Shown here: positions 34,632 through 43,922 of the stretch, one piece after another | How positions within the stretch are numbered: the stretch's first letter is position 1 | Layout of the letters: the number at the start of each line of letters is the position of its first letter | From: Psychrobacter sp. Pi2-1 | Lineage (GTDB): Bacteria; Pseudomonadota; Gammaproteobacteria; Pseudomonadales; Moraxellaceae | Reading direction: 5' to 3' | Assembly: GCF_904846645.1 (NCBI RefSeq) | Contig: NZ_CAJHBO010000015.1 | Coordinates: 1-64,000, forward strand | DNA length: 64,000 bases | Notes under the pieces: model-generated | What the model saw: the letters and a program-made list of their open reading frames with translations, nothing else | Databases searched by the model: none | What the model was told of the DNA's origin: nothing | Translations under genes and position numbers: made by a program

Positions 34632-35813
34632 TCAATGGTTATGACCAATATGACTATCACCATCAGGTAGCTGTCCCGAAATATCACAGACCAATGCATC
34701 GCTATGTGAGATATTCTGCGGATGAGACGAGCTTTCGACCTGAATAGTAGCATGGTGAATACCAAGCTCTAGCAGTCTTTGCTCGAGACTGGCAATCAGA
34801 ATATTTGACTCATGGATACTCATCTCACCATCGACCACCACGTGACAAGAGAGTGCATTGAGACCGCTAGTAATACTCCAAACATGTAGGTCATGTACTT
34901 TTTGTACTTGAGCGTCTTCGAGTAATTTTTGCTCCACATCGACTAGCGATATATTGGCAGGCGTTCCTTCCATCAATATATGCACAGAATCACGTACGAC
35001 GCGGTAGCCACTGATTAAAATAAGCACGGCAACGATTACTGATGCCACTGCATCTGCCCATACCCAACCAAAACCCATCATGAGTAGTGCAGCGATAATC
35101 GCAGCCACTGACCCTAATAAATCGCTTAGTACGTGCAAATAGGCGCTTTGCATATTGAGGTTAACGGGTTCTGTATTAATAGGTTTCTGCTCTGCGACCT
35201 TGGCATCATCCGTACCATGATTATGACCGTGTGACTCGCCACCTTGACTACCTCGGTGCATTAGCCAAGCGACCAGAATATTGATCAGCATACCGATAGT
35301 CGCCACGATAAGCATGCCTTGGGTCGCAATTTCTGGCGGTGAGTTAAAGCGTTTAATCGCTTCATAAAAAATCATTAAGGCGATTATCACAAGTGTCGCG
35401 CCATTTACTGTAGCGACTAATATCTCAAAGCGCTTGTAACCAAAGGTTTTCTGGTGAGTAGCTGCTTTTTCGCCGATTTTAAACGCGACCAAAGTGGCAC
35501 CGAGCGCTATCGCATCGCTTAGCATATGCCCTGCATCAGATAACAAGGCCAAACTACCAGTGAGCCAGCCACCAATGGCTTCGATAAACATATAACCAGT
35601 AATGATAATAAAGCTGAACAGCAAGGTACGCTGATATCCCTTGGTATCTCGTGCTGTAGTTATCTGTTCTAGATGCTTATCATGATCGTGATGGCCTTGG
35701 TTTTCCTGAGTGTAGTTATTTTCTTCATCTTTGCGAACGTACTTAGGCACATCCTTATTATCATACTGTTGGCTATGATTGTGCTCGTCAGAGTTTGGAT
35801 TATTTGGATTCAT
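34632..35813 (-). CDS. CDF cation efflux transporter (CzcD/ZitB type)
   Basis: A 393-residue cation diffusion facilitator exporting Zn2+ or similar divalent ions in exchange for protons. The N-terminal tail is His-rich (SDEHNHSQQ, GHHDHDKH). Six membrane segments follow, with the metal-site block LALLSDAGHMLSDAIALG near TM2 and WVWADAVASVIVAVLIL near TM5. A His-rich loop (GGESHGHNHGTDD) lies between TM4 and TM5, and the C-terminal cytoplasmic domain contains VHDLHVWSITSGLNALSCH. I chose the ATG at 35813, with TGAG upstream, over one 54 bases earlier. A triple 17-bp repeat lies just upstream. Confidence 0.93.
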   Translation of the reverse strand: MNPNNPNSDEHNHSQQYDNKDVPKYVRKDEENNYTQENQGHHDHDKHLEQITTARDTKGYQRTLLFSFIIITGYMFIEAIGGWLTGSLALLSDAGHMLSDAIALGATLVAFKIGEKAATHQKTFGYKRFEILVATVNGATLVIIALMIFYEAIKRFNSPPEIATQGMLIVATIGMLINILVAWLMHRGSQGGESHGHNHGTDDAKVAEQKPINTEPVNLNMQSAYLHVLSDLLGSVAAIIAALLMMGFGWVWADAVASVIVAVLILISGYRVVRDSVHILMEGTPANISLVDVEQKLLEDAQVQKVHDLHVWSITSGLNALSCHVVVDGEMSIHESNILIASLEQRLLELGIHHATIQVESSSHPQNISHSDALVCDISGQLPDGDSHIGHNH

Positions 35814-35847
35814 AATAATACTCAGATTCGCTGATAGTTGCGTTCGA

Positions 35848-35898
35848 TAGATGATGCTTACTGACAAGTGACGTTTACTAATAAGTGATGCTTGCTAT
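35848..35898. repeat. Three imperfect 17-bp tandem repeats upstream of the CDF exporter
   Basis: Three adjacent units at 35848-35864, 35865-35881 and 35882-35898 share the consensus TAAGTGATGCTTACTAA with two or three mismatches each. They lie 35-85 bases upstream of the CDF start, where regulatory sites for a metal exporter would be expected. Confidence 0.65.
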
Positions 35899-36036
35899 GG
35901 GTAGAGTAGGCATAGAGCCTTTGCCACATGCCATTTGATAGTTATAAATTTAACATAGCCAAGCCTGAGAAGCTGTAACGACGAAGTAAACATGATGAGA
36001 AGAGGAGCAGGAAAATACGCACCTATTTGTTGAGAA

Positions 36037-38325
36037 CTACCAACCGACAGGATCAATATCCAAAGTAAGCTTAAGGTATTTAGCACTTGGTAGGGCGAGC
36101 ACTGGCTGCCACCACTGTCCCAACACATGGTGCAATTGACGACGGTCTTTAGCCAATAGCAAAAGCTGTGCATGGTAGCGGCTGTTCTTTTTACTCATGG
36201 GCGCATCAATAGGACCGAGAACAGCGAGGTTATGAGCATTCGGCAAATGCGCAATAGCATCCTTGAGCGCTTGAGTAGTAGCTGCCAATGTTTTGCCTTC
36301 ACAGCGTATTAAGGCAGCATGTCGATGAGGAGGTAAGCCCATCATTTGACGCTCTTGCAGTAGCTCGCGTGCAAATGACAAGTAGCCGTCTTTGACGAGT
36401 TTTAATAGTAATTCATTATCAGGTTGCAACGTTTGAATCAATACGCGGCCAGCTTTGTCACCTCGACCAGCACGGCCAGCCACCTGAATCATGAGCTGTG
36501 CGGTATGCTCTGGTGAGCGAAAGTCTGCTGATAAAAATCCGCGATCGGCATTAGGTAAGCAAACCAACGTGACATTGGGGAAGTGATGCCCTTTGGCGAC
36601 CATCTGTGTACCGACCAATATGGCAGGGTTGCCTTTATTAATTTGCTCATAAATATTTTCCCAGCTGTCTTTGCGTCTTGTGGTATCACGGTCTATTTGA
36701 ATAATTGGATAGAGCTCTTTGCTGGTTTGGGGGTTGGCAAAGATTGCGTGTAGATTTTCGCTGAGCCTTGTCGTTCCCATACCTTTGGCGTCTAGGTTTT
36801 GACTGCCACAATCAGGGCATACGGTAGGGATATAGGCTTGCCAATCGCAATGATGGCATTTTAAGTAAGAGTGGCTTGAATAACTGTTTCGCTGAGCTTG
36901 GCTATTATAGTGAACGGTCAGGTGCGCGTCACAGCGCGGACAATCAGCTTGCCAGCCACAAGCTTCGCACAATAGAACAGGCGCATAGCCACGACGGTTC
37001 AAAAATATTAGTACTTGATCACCAGCTTCTAGCGTTTGCCGTATCGCCCCGATCATGGCATCCGTCAGCCCTGTATCATAGCGCGCACCGTCATCTTGTG
37101 CTTGTTGATGGGTGCTTTGCAAGCGAGCATCGATCAGTTGCATGGTCGCAGGCTTGGCATTACCTGGACGAGTAAGTAGTTGGTATTCTGATAGTTTGCC
37201 ATCATCGACCAGTTTTAAATGCTCAAGAGAAGGTGTGGCAGTACCGAGTATGACTGGGATTTTGTACTGCAAACCTCGATAGAGAGCGACATCAGCGGCA
37301 TGATAACGTAACGTGTCTTGTTGCTTGTACGAGCCATCATGCGCCTCATCAACGACAATCAAGCCTAAGTCTGCGAAAGGATATAGCACAGCCGAACGTG
37401 TACCGATCACGATTTGTGCATGCCCCGTGCGGCAGTCTTGCCAACCTTGCAAGCGATGAGTGTTGGTCATACCAGAGTGCAATAGCACAATGTGGGCGGC
37501 GAACCGACTGGCAAATCTTGCCCGCGTTTGCGGTGTGAGACCAATCTCTGGTACTAAAATAAGAACCTGTTTACCAGCTTCTAGTACAGCTTGCATCGCT
37601 TGCAGATAGACTTCGGTTTTACCACTACCAGTAATACCGTTGAGCAGAAAACCAGTATAAGTATCAGATTCGTGTGCAGCAATAATAGCGTCGACAGCAA
37701 GTTTCTGCTCATCATTGAGATCAAGTGGCATTTTTGCCAGTTTGACTGGAGTAGGTGCTTGTTTTGGCTGAATATAGCGCTCGACTAACCCTTTATCTTC
37801 TAGCGTCTTTAAAAATGCTCGTTGCATACCTTCTAGTAGCAATACATCTTCACTTGCGCCGTGCTGACCATGTAGCTTTAGCATATCGAACTGCTGCTTT
37901 TGTTTTTTAGCATTGGCTCGAAAATAATCATCAGTGATATGAGGCAAAATCCGCCAATGGGTAATCAGCAAGTCTAATGGTTTGCCTTGACGGACAAGGC
38001 TAGGTAGGATAACTGCTAGCACATCACCAAGCGGATAGTGGTAATAGCGCGCCAGCCAGTAGGCAAGCTTGAGCATGTCCGCGTCCAAAATAGGCTCAGC
38101 GTCTAGACATTTATTAATGGGTTTGATCTTATTAACAGGTACGCTGCTATCGTCTTGTGAAATATGAGCAATCACAATACCAATCAGAGTCTGACGACCG
38201 AATGAAACCTCGACACGGCTGCCGATTTGCGGTATTGCACTGTCTGGCAACGCAAGCATATCAGCTGGTAAGCTATAGTCAAACACCCGATAAAGGGGAA
38301 CGGGCAGAGCAACTTGTACCAACAT
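36037..38325 (-). CDS. priA: Primosomal replication protein N-prime (helicase PriA)
   Basis: PriA is a superfamily 2 helicase that restarts stalled replication forks. The protein has 762 residues. The N-terminal DNA-binding part begins VQVALPVPLYRVFDYSLP. Walker A is LLNGITGSGKTEVYLQAM near residue 230, and the DEAH box is LIVVDEAHDGSYKQQD. A zinc module holds eight Cys, including LCEACGWQADCPRC, LKCHHCDWQ and VCPDCGS. ILVGTQMVAKGHHFPNV and VAGRAGRGDKAGRV complete the helicase motifs. It is downstream of spoT and ridA on the same strand, separated by 175 bases rich in repeats. Confidence 0.97.
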   Translation of the reverse strand: MLVQVALPVPLYRVFDYSLPADMLALPDSAIPQIGSRVEVSFGRQTLIGIVIAHISQDDSSVPVNKIKPINKCLDAEPILDADMLKLAYWLARYYHYPLGDVLAVILPSLVRQGKPLDLLITHWRILPHITDDYFRANAKKQKQQFDMLKLHGQHGASEDVLLLEGMQRAFLKTLEDKGLVERYIQPKQAPTPVKLAKMPLDLNDEQKLAVDAIIAAHESDTYTGFLLNGITGSGKTEVYLQAMQAVLEAGKQVLILVPEIGLTPQTRARFASRFAAHIVLLHSGMTNTHRLQGWQDCRTGHAQIVIGTRSAVLYPFADLGLIVVDEAHDGSYKQQDTLRYHAADVALYRGLQYKIPVILGTATPSLEHLKLVDDGKLSEYQLLTRPGNAKPATMQLIDARLQSTHQQAQDDGARYDTGLTDAMIGAIRQTLEAGDQVLIFLNRRGYAPVLLCEACGWQADCPRCDAHLTVHYNSQAQRNSYSSHSYLKCHHCDWQAYIPTVCPDCGSQNLDAKGMGTTRLSENLHAIFANPQTSKELYPIIQIDRDTTRRKDSWENIYEQINKGNPAILVGTQMVAKGHHFPNVTLVCLPNADRGFLSADFRSPEHTAQLMIQVAGRAGRGDKAGRVLIQTLQPDNELLLKLVKDGYLSFARELLQERQMMGLPPHRHAALIRCEGKTLAATTQALKDAIAHLPNAHNLAVLGPIDAPMSKKNSRYHAQLLLLAKDRRQLHHVLGQWWQPVLALPSAKYLKLTLDIDPVGW

Positions 38326-38383
38326 AAACGGCTTCGCAGTCTTATTAGATGAATATGAGATCAGAATAATAGAACGGAGACCA

Positions 38384-38410
38384 ATAAGCTTAGCATGATG
38401 CTAAGCTTAT
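38384..38410. repeat. Perfect 13-bp inverted repeat between ridA and priA
   Basis: ATAAGCTTAGCAT (38384-38396) and ATGCTAAGCTTAT (38398-38410) are exact reverse complements with a single base between them. It lies 60-85 bases upstream of the priA ATG. No T run follows on the minus strand. Confidence 0.8.
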
Positions 38411-38468
38411 GGTGATATAACTTATAGGCTGTTGCTAAAACTAGCACTTAATAATGAGTGCTGAACAC

Positions 38469-38496
38469 TAAGCATTTACTATTAAGCATTCAATAT
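38469..38496. repeat. Imperfect 14-bp tandem duplication downstream of ridA
   Basis: TAAGCATTTACTAT (38469-38482) and TAAGCATTCAATAT (38483-38496) are adjacent and agree at 12 of 14 bases. An AGCACT/AGTGCT inverted pair lies next to it at 38443-38462. Confidence 0.7.
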
Positions 38497-38500
38497 TGTC

Positions 38501-38881
38501 TTATTCGATATATAGAATAGACTCAATTTCTACCACACCACCTTTAGGTAGAGCAGCTACTTGGACGGCAGCACGGGCAGGATATGGCTCGCTTAGATTG
38601 GCGACAAACACTTCGTTCAAGACAGCAAAATCACTCAAGTCAGTCAAAGATACATTGAATTTGACTACGTCATTTAGACTACCACCAGCGGCTTCACAGA
38701 TAGCTTTGATGTTTTCAAATACTTGCTCAGCCTGTGCTTTAAAACCTTCTCTTAGCTCCATCGTGTCAGGATCGAAACCAAGCTGACCTGAGATATAGAC
38801 AGTATTGCCGACTTTTACAGCTTGTGAATAAGTGCCGACCGCTGCAGGTGCTTTATCAGTTTGGATGGTTTGACGAGTCAT
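38501..38881 (-). CDS. ridA: RidA family reactive imine deaminase
   Basis: RidA hydrolyses reactive enamine/imine intermediates made by PLP enzymes such as threonine dehydratase. The 126-residue protein opens with APAAVGTYSQAVKVGNTVYISGQ and carries the family core GFKAQAEQVFENIKAICEAAGG. The key Arg lies in YPARAAVQVAALPKGGVVEIE. AAAAGGGA precedes the ATG. It is 105 bases downstream of spoT on the same strand, a placement found in several gammaproteobacteria. Confidence 0.94.
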   Translation of the reverse strand: MTRQTIQTDKAPAAVGTYSQAVKVGNTVYISGQLGFDPDTMELREGFKAQAEQVFENIKAICEAAGGSLNDVVKFNVSLTDLSDFAVLNEVFVANLSEPYPARAAVQVAALPKGGVVEIESILYIE

Positions 38882-38986
38882 GGGGTGTCCCTTTTATATT
38901 TTATGTGAGTGATTCATTGCTACTAGAATAGCAGTTCTATTTTAGCTATTTGCATCACGACTATAGCAGTGATGCAAATGTGCTTA

Positions 38987-41185
38987 TTATAATTGATATA
39001 ACCGTATAATGTTAGGGAAACCTAGCAGCGAGCGTAGTTCACGAATGCCCTGTGCTAAGTGGTTGCGACTACGTACCACGATATGAATGATGGTATCAGT
39101 ATTGCGAACATCAACGGTTTCCACACCCATGTTGAGCTGGCGTAAGTGATAGATAACTTCACTGATTTGCTCGTCACTAAGCGCAATAGAGAGCTTTAAA
39201 TAAGCAGGAAAACGAATCTTGCCACTGTTTTTTAAGTCATGCTCGCCGATGTCGCCTTGTTTGACTGCATTGTCATTGCGCCAACGTAATTGGATGACCT
39301 GATAAGGATTGTCCTTACGGATATCATCCAGTGAGAAGCATTTATGACGATGAACGACCAAACCATGACGCGATAAATGCCCTACGATAGGGTCACCATA
39401 TATCGGATGACAACAATTGGCAAAATCAAGCTCGACGCCAGCAGCATTCGCAATCAGCTGTTGCGGTTGGGTCATGTCATCGCTATGTACTTTCGCCTGC
39501 AAATCGCTCAGCTCGTCGCTAAACAAACGTGTCACGACTAATTGAGGAAGTAGCGTACCTGAGCTTATTTGTTCAAATAAAGCATCTTTTTCTGTCAGAC
39601 CGCGCCATTCAGTCAGGTCTTTCCAATCAGCGTCTGTCAAATCATCAAAGCTTTTTTGATGCGTTCTGAGCGCACGATCTAAGGCTTGTCTGCCATGGTG
39701 TTGTTTATCAGCGACAGATAAATCTTTAAACCAACGTAAAATCTCTTCACGGGCTTTGTTAGTCACTACAAATCCTAACCACTCAGCTTTTGGTTCTGAG
39801 TGGCTATTCACTTCTATCTCAACGGACTGTCCATTTTTTACTACAGTGCCGAGCTTTGCAGCTTGACCATCGATATTTGCACCAACGGCAACGTTACCAA
39901 TCATAGGCCCGACCGCGTAGGCAAAATCTAGCGCCGTTGCACCCTGTGGAAGCTCGTAAGCACGCCCTTGAGGACTGTAGCAAATGATTTTACTAGAGTG
40001 CAGATAATCCATCAGCTCATTGATAGTAGAGACTGCTGCTGAGAAATCAGGACTGTTTTCATTCAGATTGTCTTCATCGACCAAATCTTTCATATTGCGC
40101 AATGATGCTTGGATAACCGACTGACTCACATCAGATGCGTGCTCTGCCCCGATGACCCCAAGTCTTGCAGCGCTCTGCATTTGCTTGGTCAATATAGTGA
40201 CTTTTACCACATCATTGTCACGCTCATAAATGAGGGTGAGGGACTGGTTACCGCCTGGTAGCGGACGACGAATATTATCCGCAATATGGGTATCATCAAT
40301 CTGATATTTTTTGATTAAGTAATAGGCCAGCTTATCGCACGCTTCGATATTCTCGAGGACGATTTCAAACGCATAGTGACGTAATAGCGCGTTAATCTCA
40401 CCGCGATTGCGGAAAAACTGACGGTATATGACCACACGATTGTCTAAGACTTTGACCAGACCATTGAGATCCAAGTTGTTTAGCACGATACTCAAATAAC
40501 GATGAATGGATTCTCTTTGAAAGTTACGTCCAAGCCCATGCTGTAGTAGTTTATCGGACAGCTTGTTGTACATATCAGAGTCCAAATTGCGATAACACAA
40601 TACTTCGATATAGTCAGCGATATCGTTCAGACCCATTAAGCGGGCAAATGGCACATAAAAATCTAAGGTTTCTTGAGCTGTGGTGCGCTGTTTTTCAGGA
40701 CGTACCGCGTCAAGCGTAGACATATTATGTAGACGATCAGCAAGCTTGATAATGAGTACACGCGGGTCGGCGAGAGTGGCGGTCAGAATTTTATGAAAGG
40801 TGGCCGCTTTATTTTGCTGCTTGTTATGTGAAGAGGACTTTAGTTTGGTCACGCCATCAACCAGTCTTGATACAACTTCACCATAACGCTGCTTGATTTG
40901 CTCATCGCTAACGTCGGTGTCTTCAACTGTATCATGCAGAATTGCTGCAATGATGGTATCTCGATCTAAGCGAAAGCCCGCTAGTATCTCAGCGACAGCG
41001 ATTGGATGCGTGATATAAGGTTCCCCTGATTTGCGCTTGTCTTTAATGTGCGCAATATCTCCGAACTCACAAGCATCAACAATATCACGGCGCTCAGCAG
41101 CAGTGAGATAACCTACCGAACGTAGTAAGTTATATTGAGCATCATCGACGAGGTGATGACTGAGTTTGGGTAGGGTTTGACTCAT
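38987..41185 (-). CDS. spoT: (p)ppGpp hydrolase SpoT with degenerate synthetase domain
   Basis: A RelA/SpoT homologue of 732 residues. The N-terminal HD hydrolase is intact: GEPYITHPIAVAEIL with His60, AAILHDTVEDT with the HD-x2-ED motif at 84-89, and IIKLADRLHNM. The synthetase half has lost key residues. The expected DIYAFR appears as RHYAFE, the GYQSLHT motif as GNQSLTL, and the EVQIRT motif as KVTILT. A TGS domain (QGATALDFAYAVG), a zinc-finger/CC region (ELDFANCCHPIYGDPIVGH) and an ACT domain follow. It should degrade ppGpp but probably not make it. The gmk-rpoZ-spoT order is conserved. An AGGA site precedes the ATG. Confidence 0.94.
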   Translation of the reverse strand: MSQTLPKLSHHLVDDAQYNLLRSVGYLTAAERRDIVDACEFGDIAHIKDKRKSGEPYITHPIAVAEILAGFRLDRDTIIAAILHDTVEDTDVSDEQIKQRYGEVVSRLVDGVTKLKSSSHNKQQNKAATFHKILTATLADPRVLIIKLADRLHNMSTLDAVRPEKQRTTAQETLDFYVPFARLMGLNDIADYIEVLCYRNLDSDMYNKLSDKLLQHGLGRNFQRESIHRYLSIVLNNLDLNGLVKVLDNRVVIYRQFFRNRGEINALLRHYAFEIVLENIEACDKLAYYLIKKYQIDDTHIADNIRRPLPGGNQSLTLIYERDNDVVKVTILTKQMQSAARLGVIGAEHASDVSQSVIQASLRNMKDLVDEDNLNENSPDFSAAVSTINELMDYLHSSKIICYSPQGRAYELPQGATALDFAYAVGPMIGNVAVGANIDGQAAKLGTVVKNGQSVEIEVNSHSEPKAEWLGFVVTNKAREEILRWFKDLSVADKQHHGRQALDRALRTHQKSFDDLTDADWKDLTEWRGLTEKDALFEQISSGTLLPQLVVTRLFSDELSDLQAKVHSDDMTQPQQLIANAAGVELDFANCCHPIYGDPIVGHLSRHGLVVHRHKCFSLDDIRKDNPYQVIQLRWRNDNAVKQGDIGEHDLKNSGKIRFPAYLKLSIALSDEQISEVIYHLRQLNMGVETVDVRNTDTIIHIVVRSRNHLAQGIRELRSLLGFPNIIRLYQL

Positions 41186-41419
41186 AAAATGATGATCCTA
41201 TTTTCCATGACCTACTTGTTGGGCCACTTACCGAAGCAAATGGAGGCTAAATAATGACCTACCATACAAAACTTAAGGATGAGTACGCCATTCTCTAATT
41301 AATCGCAAATCGCTTTCAATGTCAACTGATAAGCGTGTGGGCGATGAAAAAATTTCACTCAGTGGTCTATTTTAGGGATAAATGGTGACCAAAATAGCCA
41401 ATACATTATTATTACAACC

Positions 41420-41444
41420 AAAAAACCACAGCCTATGCTGTGGT
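41420..41444 (-). terminator. Intrinsic terminator between rpoZ and spoT
   Basis: On the minus strand ACCACAGC pairs with GCTGTGGT around a 4-base loop, followed by T6. It implies that spoT is not simply co-transcribed with rpoZ. The rest of 41186-41488 shows nothing else clear. Confidence 0.88.
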
Positions 41445-41488
41445 CTCTATAGTTGATCAAGATGTGTGCTTATTTTATAAAAACGCTA

Positions 41489-41749
41489 TTAGAAGCTGTG
41501 GTCGCCTGACAATGCTAAATCTAATGAACTAGTAGCAAAATTATGCTCTGGCTGATTTAGGATGTCGCGTGTGATTTTGCCAGCGGCAATTTCACGTAGT
41601 GCCAATACTGTAGGCTTGTCGTTATCAACGTCAACCAACGGCTCGGCAATACCTTTGGCCAATTGACGGGCGCGTTTGCTTGCGACCAAAATTAGCTCAA
41701 AGCGATTATCAACATTATCCAAACAATCTTCAATCGTCACTCGTGCCAT
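41489..41749 (-). CDS. rpoZ: RNA polymerase omega subunit
   Basis: RpoZ helps assemble the beta-prime subunit and forms part of a ppGpp site on RNA polymerase in E. coli. The protein has 86 residues. The family block is [24 protein letters not shown] at the start, then RARQLAKG and [21 protein letters not shown] lies upstream of the ATG. It sits between gmk and spoT, the usual order. A terminator follows 45 bases after the stop. Confidence 0.97.
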   Translation of the reverse strand: MARVTIEDCLDNVDNRFELILVASKRARQLAKGIAEPLVDVDNDKPTVLALREIAAGKITRDILNQPEHNFATSSLDLALSGDHSF

Positions 41750-41913
41750 AAATAGCTACCTCGGTTGTTTTTATTAGTAACGGACCTTGCCCGCCACTCA
41801 ATAAAAATAATATCAAAAATATAAAGGGGGATAGCTAAATATTATAGCATTTTTTGCCAAGTCGCGTAGTTGCTTTTTATATCTACTTACGAGATTAGCT
41901 GCTTATGCGTAGT

Positions 41914-42540
41914 TTACTCTTCTACCTGAGTGTTTAGCAAGTTGCTAATCGTGCGATGATAGCGCTGCTGCTGACGACTAAGTGTCTGCCTGTCGGCCAC
42001 GATAATGGCTTTTAGCTCAGCTAAGGCTACATCAAAATTATCATTGATCACTACATAGTCAGCATTCACATATTGTGCCATTTCGGTGACCGCGCCAGCT
42101 AGACGGCGCTCTATAACTTCTACAGAATCCTGCGCACGGGTTGAGAGACGTTGACGTAATGTCGCAATGCTAGGTGGTAGAATAAAAATCATAATGGCAT
42201 CGGGAAAGATATTTCTGATTTGCGTTGCCCCTTGCCAGTCAATCTCTAAAATAACGTCAATACCCGCTGCTAGCTGAGTACGGACACTTTCCTCTGACGT
42301 GCCGTAATAGTTACCAAATACTTCAGCATGTTCTAGAAATAGACCCGCATTGATACCATTGGTAAAACTATCGGTATCTGTGAAATGATAGTGTTGACCG
42401 TCAATCTCGCCTGGACGCGGTGCACGAGTGGTGTGAGAGACGCTGACAGTCAAGTCATTGGTGGTAGCAAGCAATTGCTTGACCAATGAGGTCTTGCCAG
42501 TACCTGAAGCGGCAGTAACGATGAATAATGAACCTGTCAT
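41914..42540 (-). CDS. gmk: Guanylate kinase
   Basis: Gmk phosphorylates GMP to GDP with ATP in the cytoplasm. The protein has 208 residues. The P-loop is [16 protein letters not shown] near residues 8-23. The GMP-binding block is [21 protein letters not shown], and the next block is [32 protein letters not shown] and the lid region [12 protein letters not shown] follow. TTAGGA precedes the ATG. A terminator-like hairpin lies 118 bases upstream in the presumed leader. Confidence 0.97.
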   Translation of the reverse strand: MTGSLFIVTAASGTGKTSLVKQLLATTNDLTVSVSHTTRAPRPGEIDGQHYHFTDTDSFTNGINAGLFLEHAEVFGNYYGTSEESVRTQLAAGIDVILEIDWQGATQIRNIFPDAIMIFILPPSIATLRQRLSTRAQDSVEVIERRLAGAVTEMAQYVNADYVVINDNFDVALAELKAIIVADRQTLSRQQQRYHRTISNLLNTQVEE

Positions 42541-42912
42541 ACAATTTATCCTAATAGAAGGTGTCTTGGTAACTTGTAAAATGTATCGTAATAAATGCGT
42601 GTTGATAAAAGTTAAGCAGTGCTTCAGTCAAAAACAAAGACTGGAAAAAATAAAAAACGCCATCATGTATGGCGATAGAAATTATAATAGATGCATTATT
42701 ATAAACTGCTTTTATACAAGTTAAAGCTGGTTTTGCAATATGTTGTGAGTAGGCTGAGATTTGCCTATAAAATATTGCTATGAGTAGACAGCTATTTTAG
42801 AGAGAGATAAAAGCAAATTATGCTAAAGTAGAGCATTGATTTCGCCCCAATTTTTGAATAAAAAATTCAAAAATACGTTTTAACTATAAATTATCCAATG
42901 ATAGGCCTTTTT
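42541..42912. other. Divergent region between gmk and ispH
   Basis: A 372-base AT-rich divergent region. It contains the terminator-like hairpin at 42652-42674 and a 9-bp inverted repeat TTTTTGAAT/ATTCAAAAA at 42851-42873. It also has TATAAT-like sites for minus-strand promoters near 42700. No gene is seen. Confidence 0.5.
42652..42674 (-). terminator. Terminator-like hairpin upstream of gmk
   Basis: On the minus strand CGCCAT pairs with ATGGCG around a 5-base loop and is followed by T6-A-T6. It points toward gmk and lies 112-134 bases before its ATG. It either ends a short upstream transcript or acts as an attenuator in the gmk leader. Confidence 0.65.
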
Positions 42913-43869
42913 ATGCAAATTTATCTTGCCAATCCCCGTGGATTTTGTGCTGGTGTGGACCGTGCAATTGCGATTGTTAATGAAGCATTGACACGTTTCG
43001 AGCCGCCCATTTATGTCCGTCATGAAGTTGTGCATAATAAGTTTGTGGTATCAGACTTGGCCAATCGTGGTGCGGTATTCGTTGAAGAGCTTCATGAAGT
43101 ACCAGACGGCTCTATCGTTATTTTCTCCGCTCATGGGGTCTCCAAAGCAGTTGAAGATGAGGCTGAGCGCCGAGATTTGATGGTGTTTGATGCGACATGC
43201 CCGCTGGTAACTAAAGTGCATATCGAAGTGGCAAAGTTCGCGCAAGATGGGATGGATGCAGTGTTAATAGGACATGCAGGACATCCGGAAGTCGAAGGCA
43301 CTATGGGGCGTTTCAACCGTCGCCATGGTGGGCAGATTCATCTGGTCGAAGATGAAGGTGATGTGGCCGCGTTGACTGTCCAAGATGCCGAACGCTTGGC
43401 ATTTGTGACTCAGACAACCTTGTCGATGGATGATACTGCGCGCGTTATCGATGCGCTGCGTGAAAAATTTCCTAGTATCCAAGGCCCTCGCAAAGACGAC
43501 ATTTGCTATGCCACTCAAAACCGCCAAGATGCGGTAAAAGATTTGGCCAGTCGCTGTGAAGTCGTACTAGTGGTCGGTTCGCCAAACTCATCAAACTCTA
43601 ATCGTTTACGTGAGCTGGCTGAGCGTATGAATTGCCGTGCGTACTTAATTGATAATGCCAGTGAGATGGATAAGCGTTGGTTAGATGGTGTGCAGAGTAT
43701 AGGCGTGACCGCTGGTGCATCCGCGCCTGAAGTGTTGATCCAAGAAGTATTGCAACAGCTGCAAGACTGGGGTGGCGATCTACCTAGTGAACTATCTGGC
43801 ATTGAAGAAAATGTGACGTTTAGTCTGCCAAAAGCGTTGCGGATACCTGTTACTCAGGTTGGTAAGTAA
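42913..43869 (+). CDS. ispH: 4-hydroxy-3-methylbut-2-enyl diphosphate reductase
   Basis: IspH is the last enzyme of the MEP isoprenoid pathway and makes IPP and DMAPP at a 4Fe-4S cluster. The protein has 318 residues. The three cluster Cys are visible: Cys in [13 protein letters not shown], in [11 protein letters not shown], and in [12 protein letters not shown]. The active-site block [12 protein letters not shown] is present. The ATG at 42913 ([10 protein letters not shown]) matches the family; an in-frame start 15 bases earlier is less likely. It is divergent from gmk. Confidence 0.97.
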   Translation: MQIYLANPRGFCAGVDRAIAIVNEALTRFEPPIYVRHEVVHNKFVVSDLANRGAVFVEELHEVPDGSIVIFSAHGVSKAVEDEAERRDLMVFDATCPLVTKVHIEVAKFAQDGMDAVLIGHAGHPEVEGTMGRFNRRHGGQIHLVEDEGDVAALTVQDAERLAFVTQTTLSMDDTARVIDALREKFPSIQGPRKDDICYATQNRQDAVKDLASRCEVVLVVGSPNSSNSNRLRELAERMNCRAYLIDNASEMDKRWLDGVQSIGVTAGASAPEVLIQEVLQQLQDWGGDLPSELSGIEENVTFSLPKALRIPVTQVGK

Positions 43870-43922
43870 TTAGTGTTTGTATTTATATTTGTATGAACCA
43901 TCATTGATATGGATAAGGTCGC

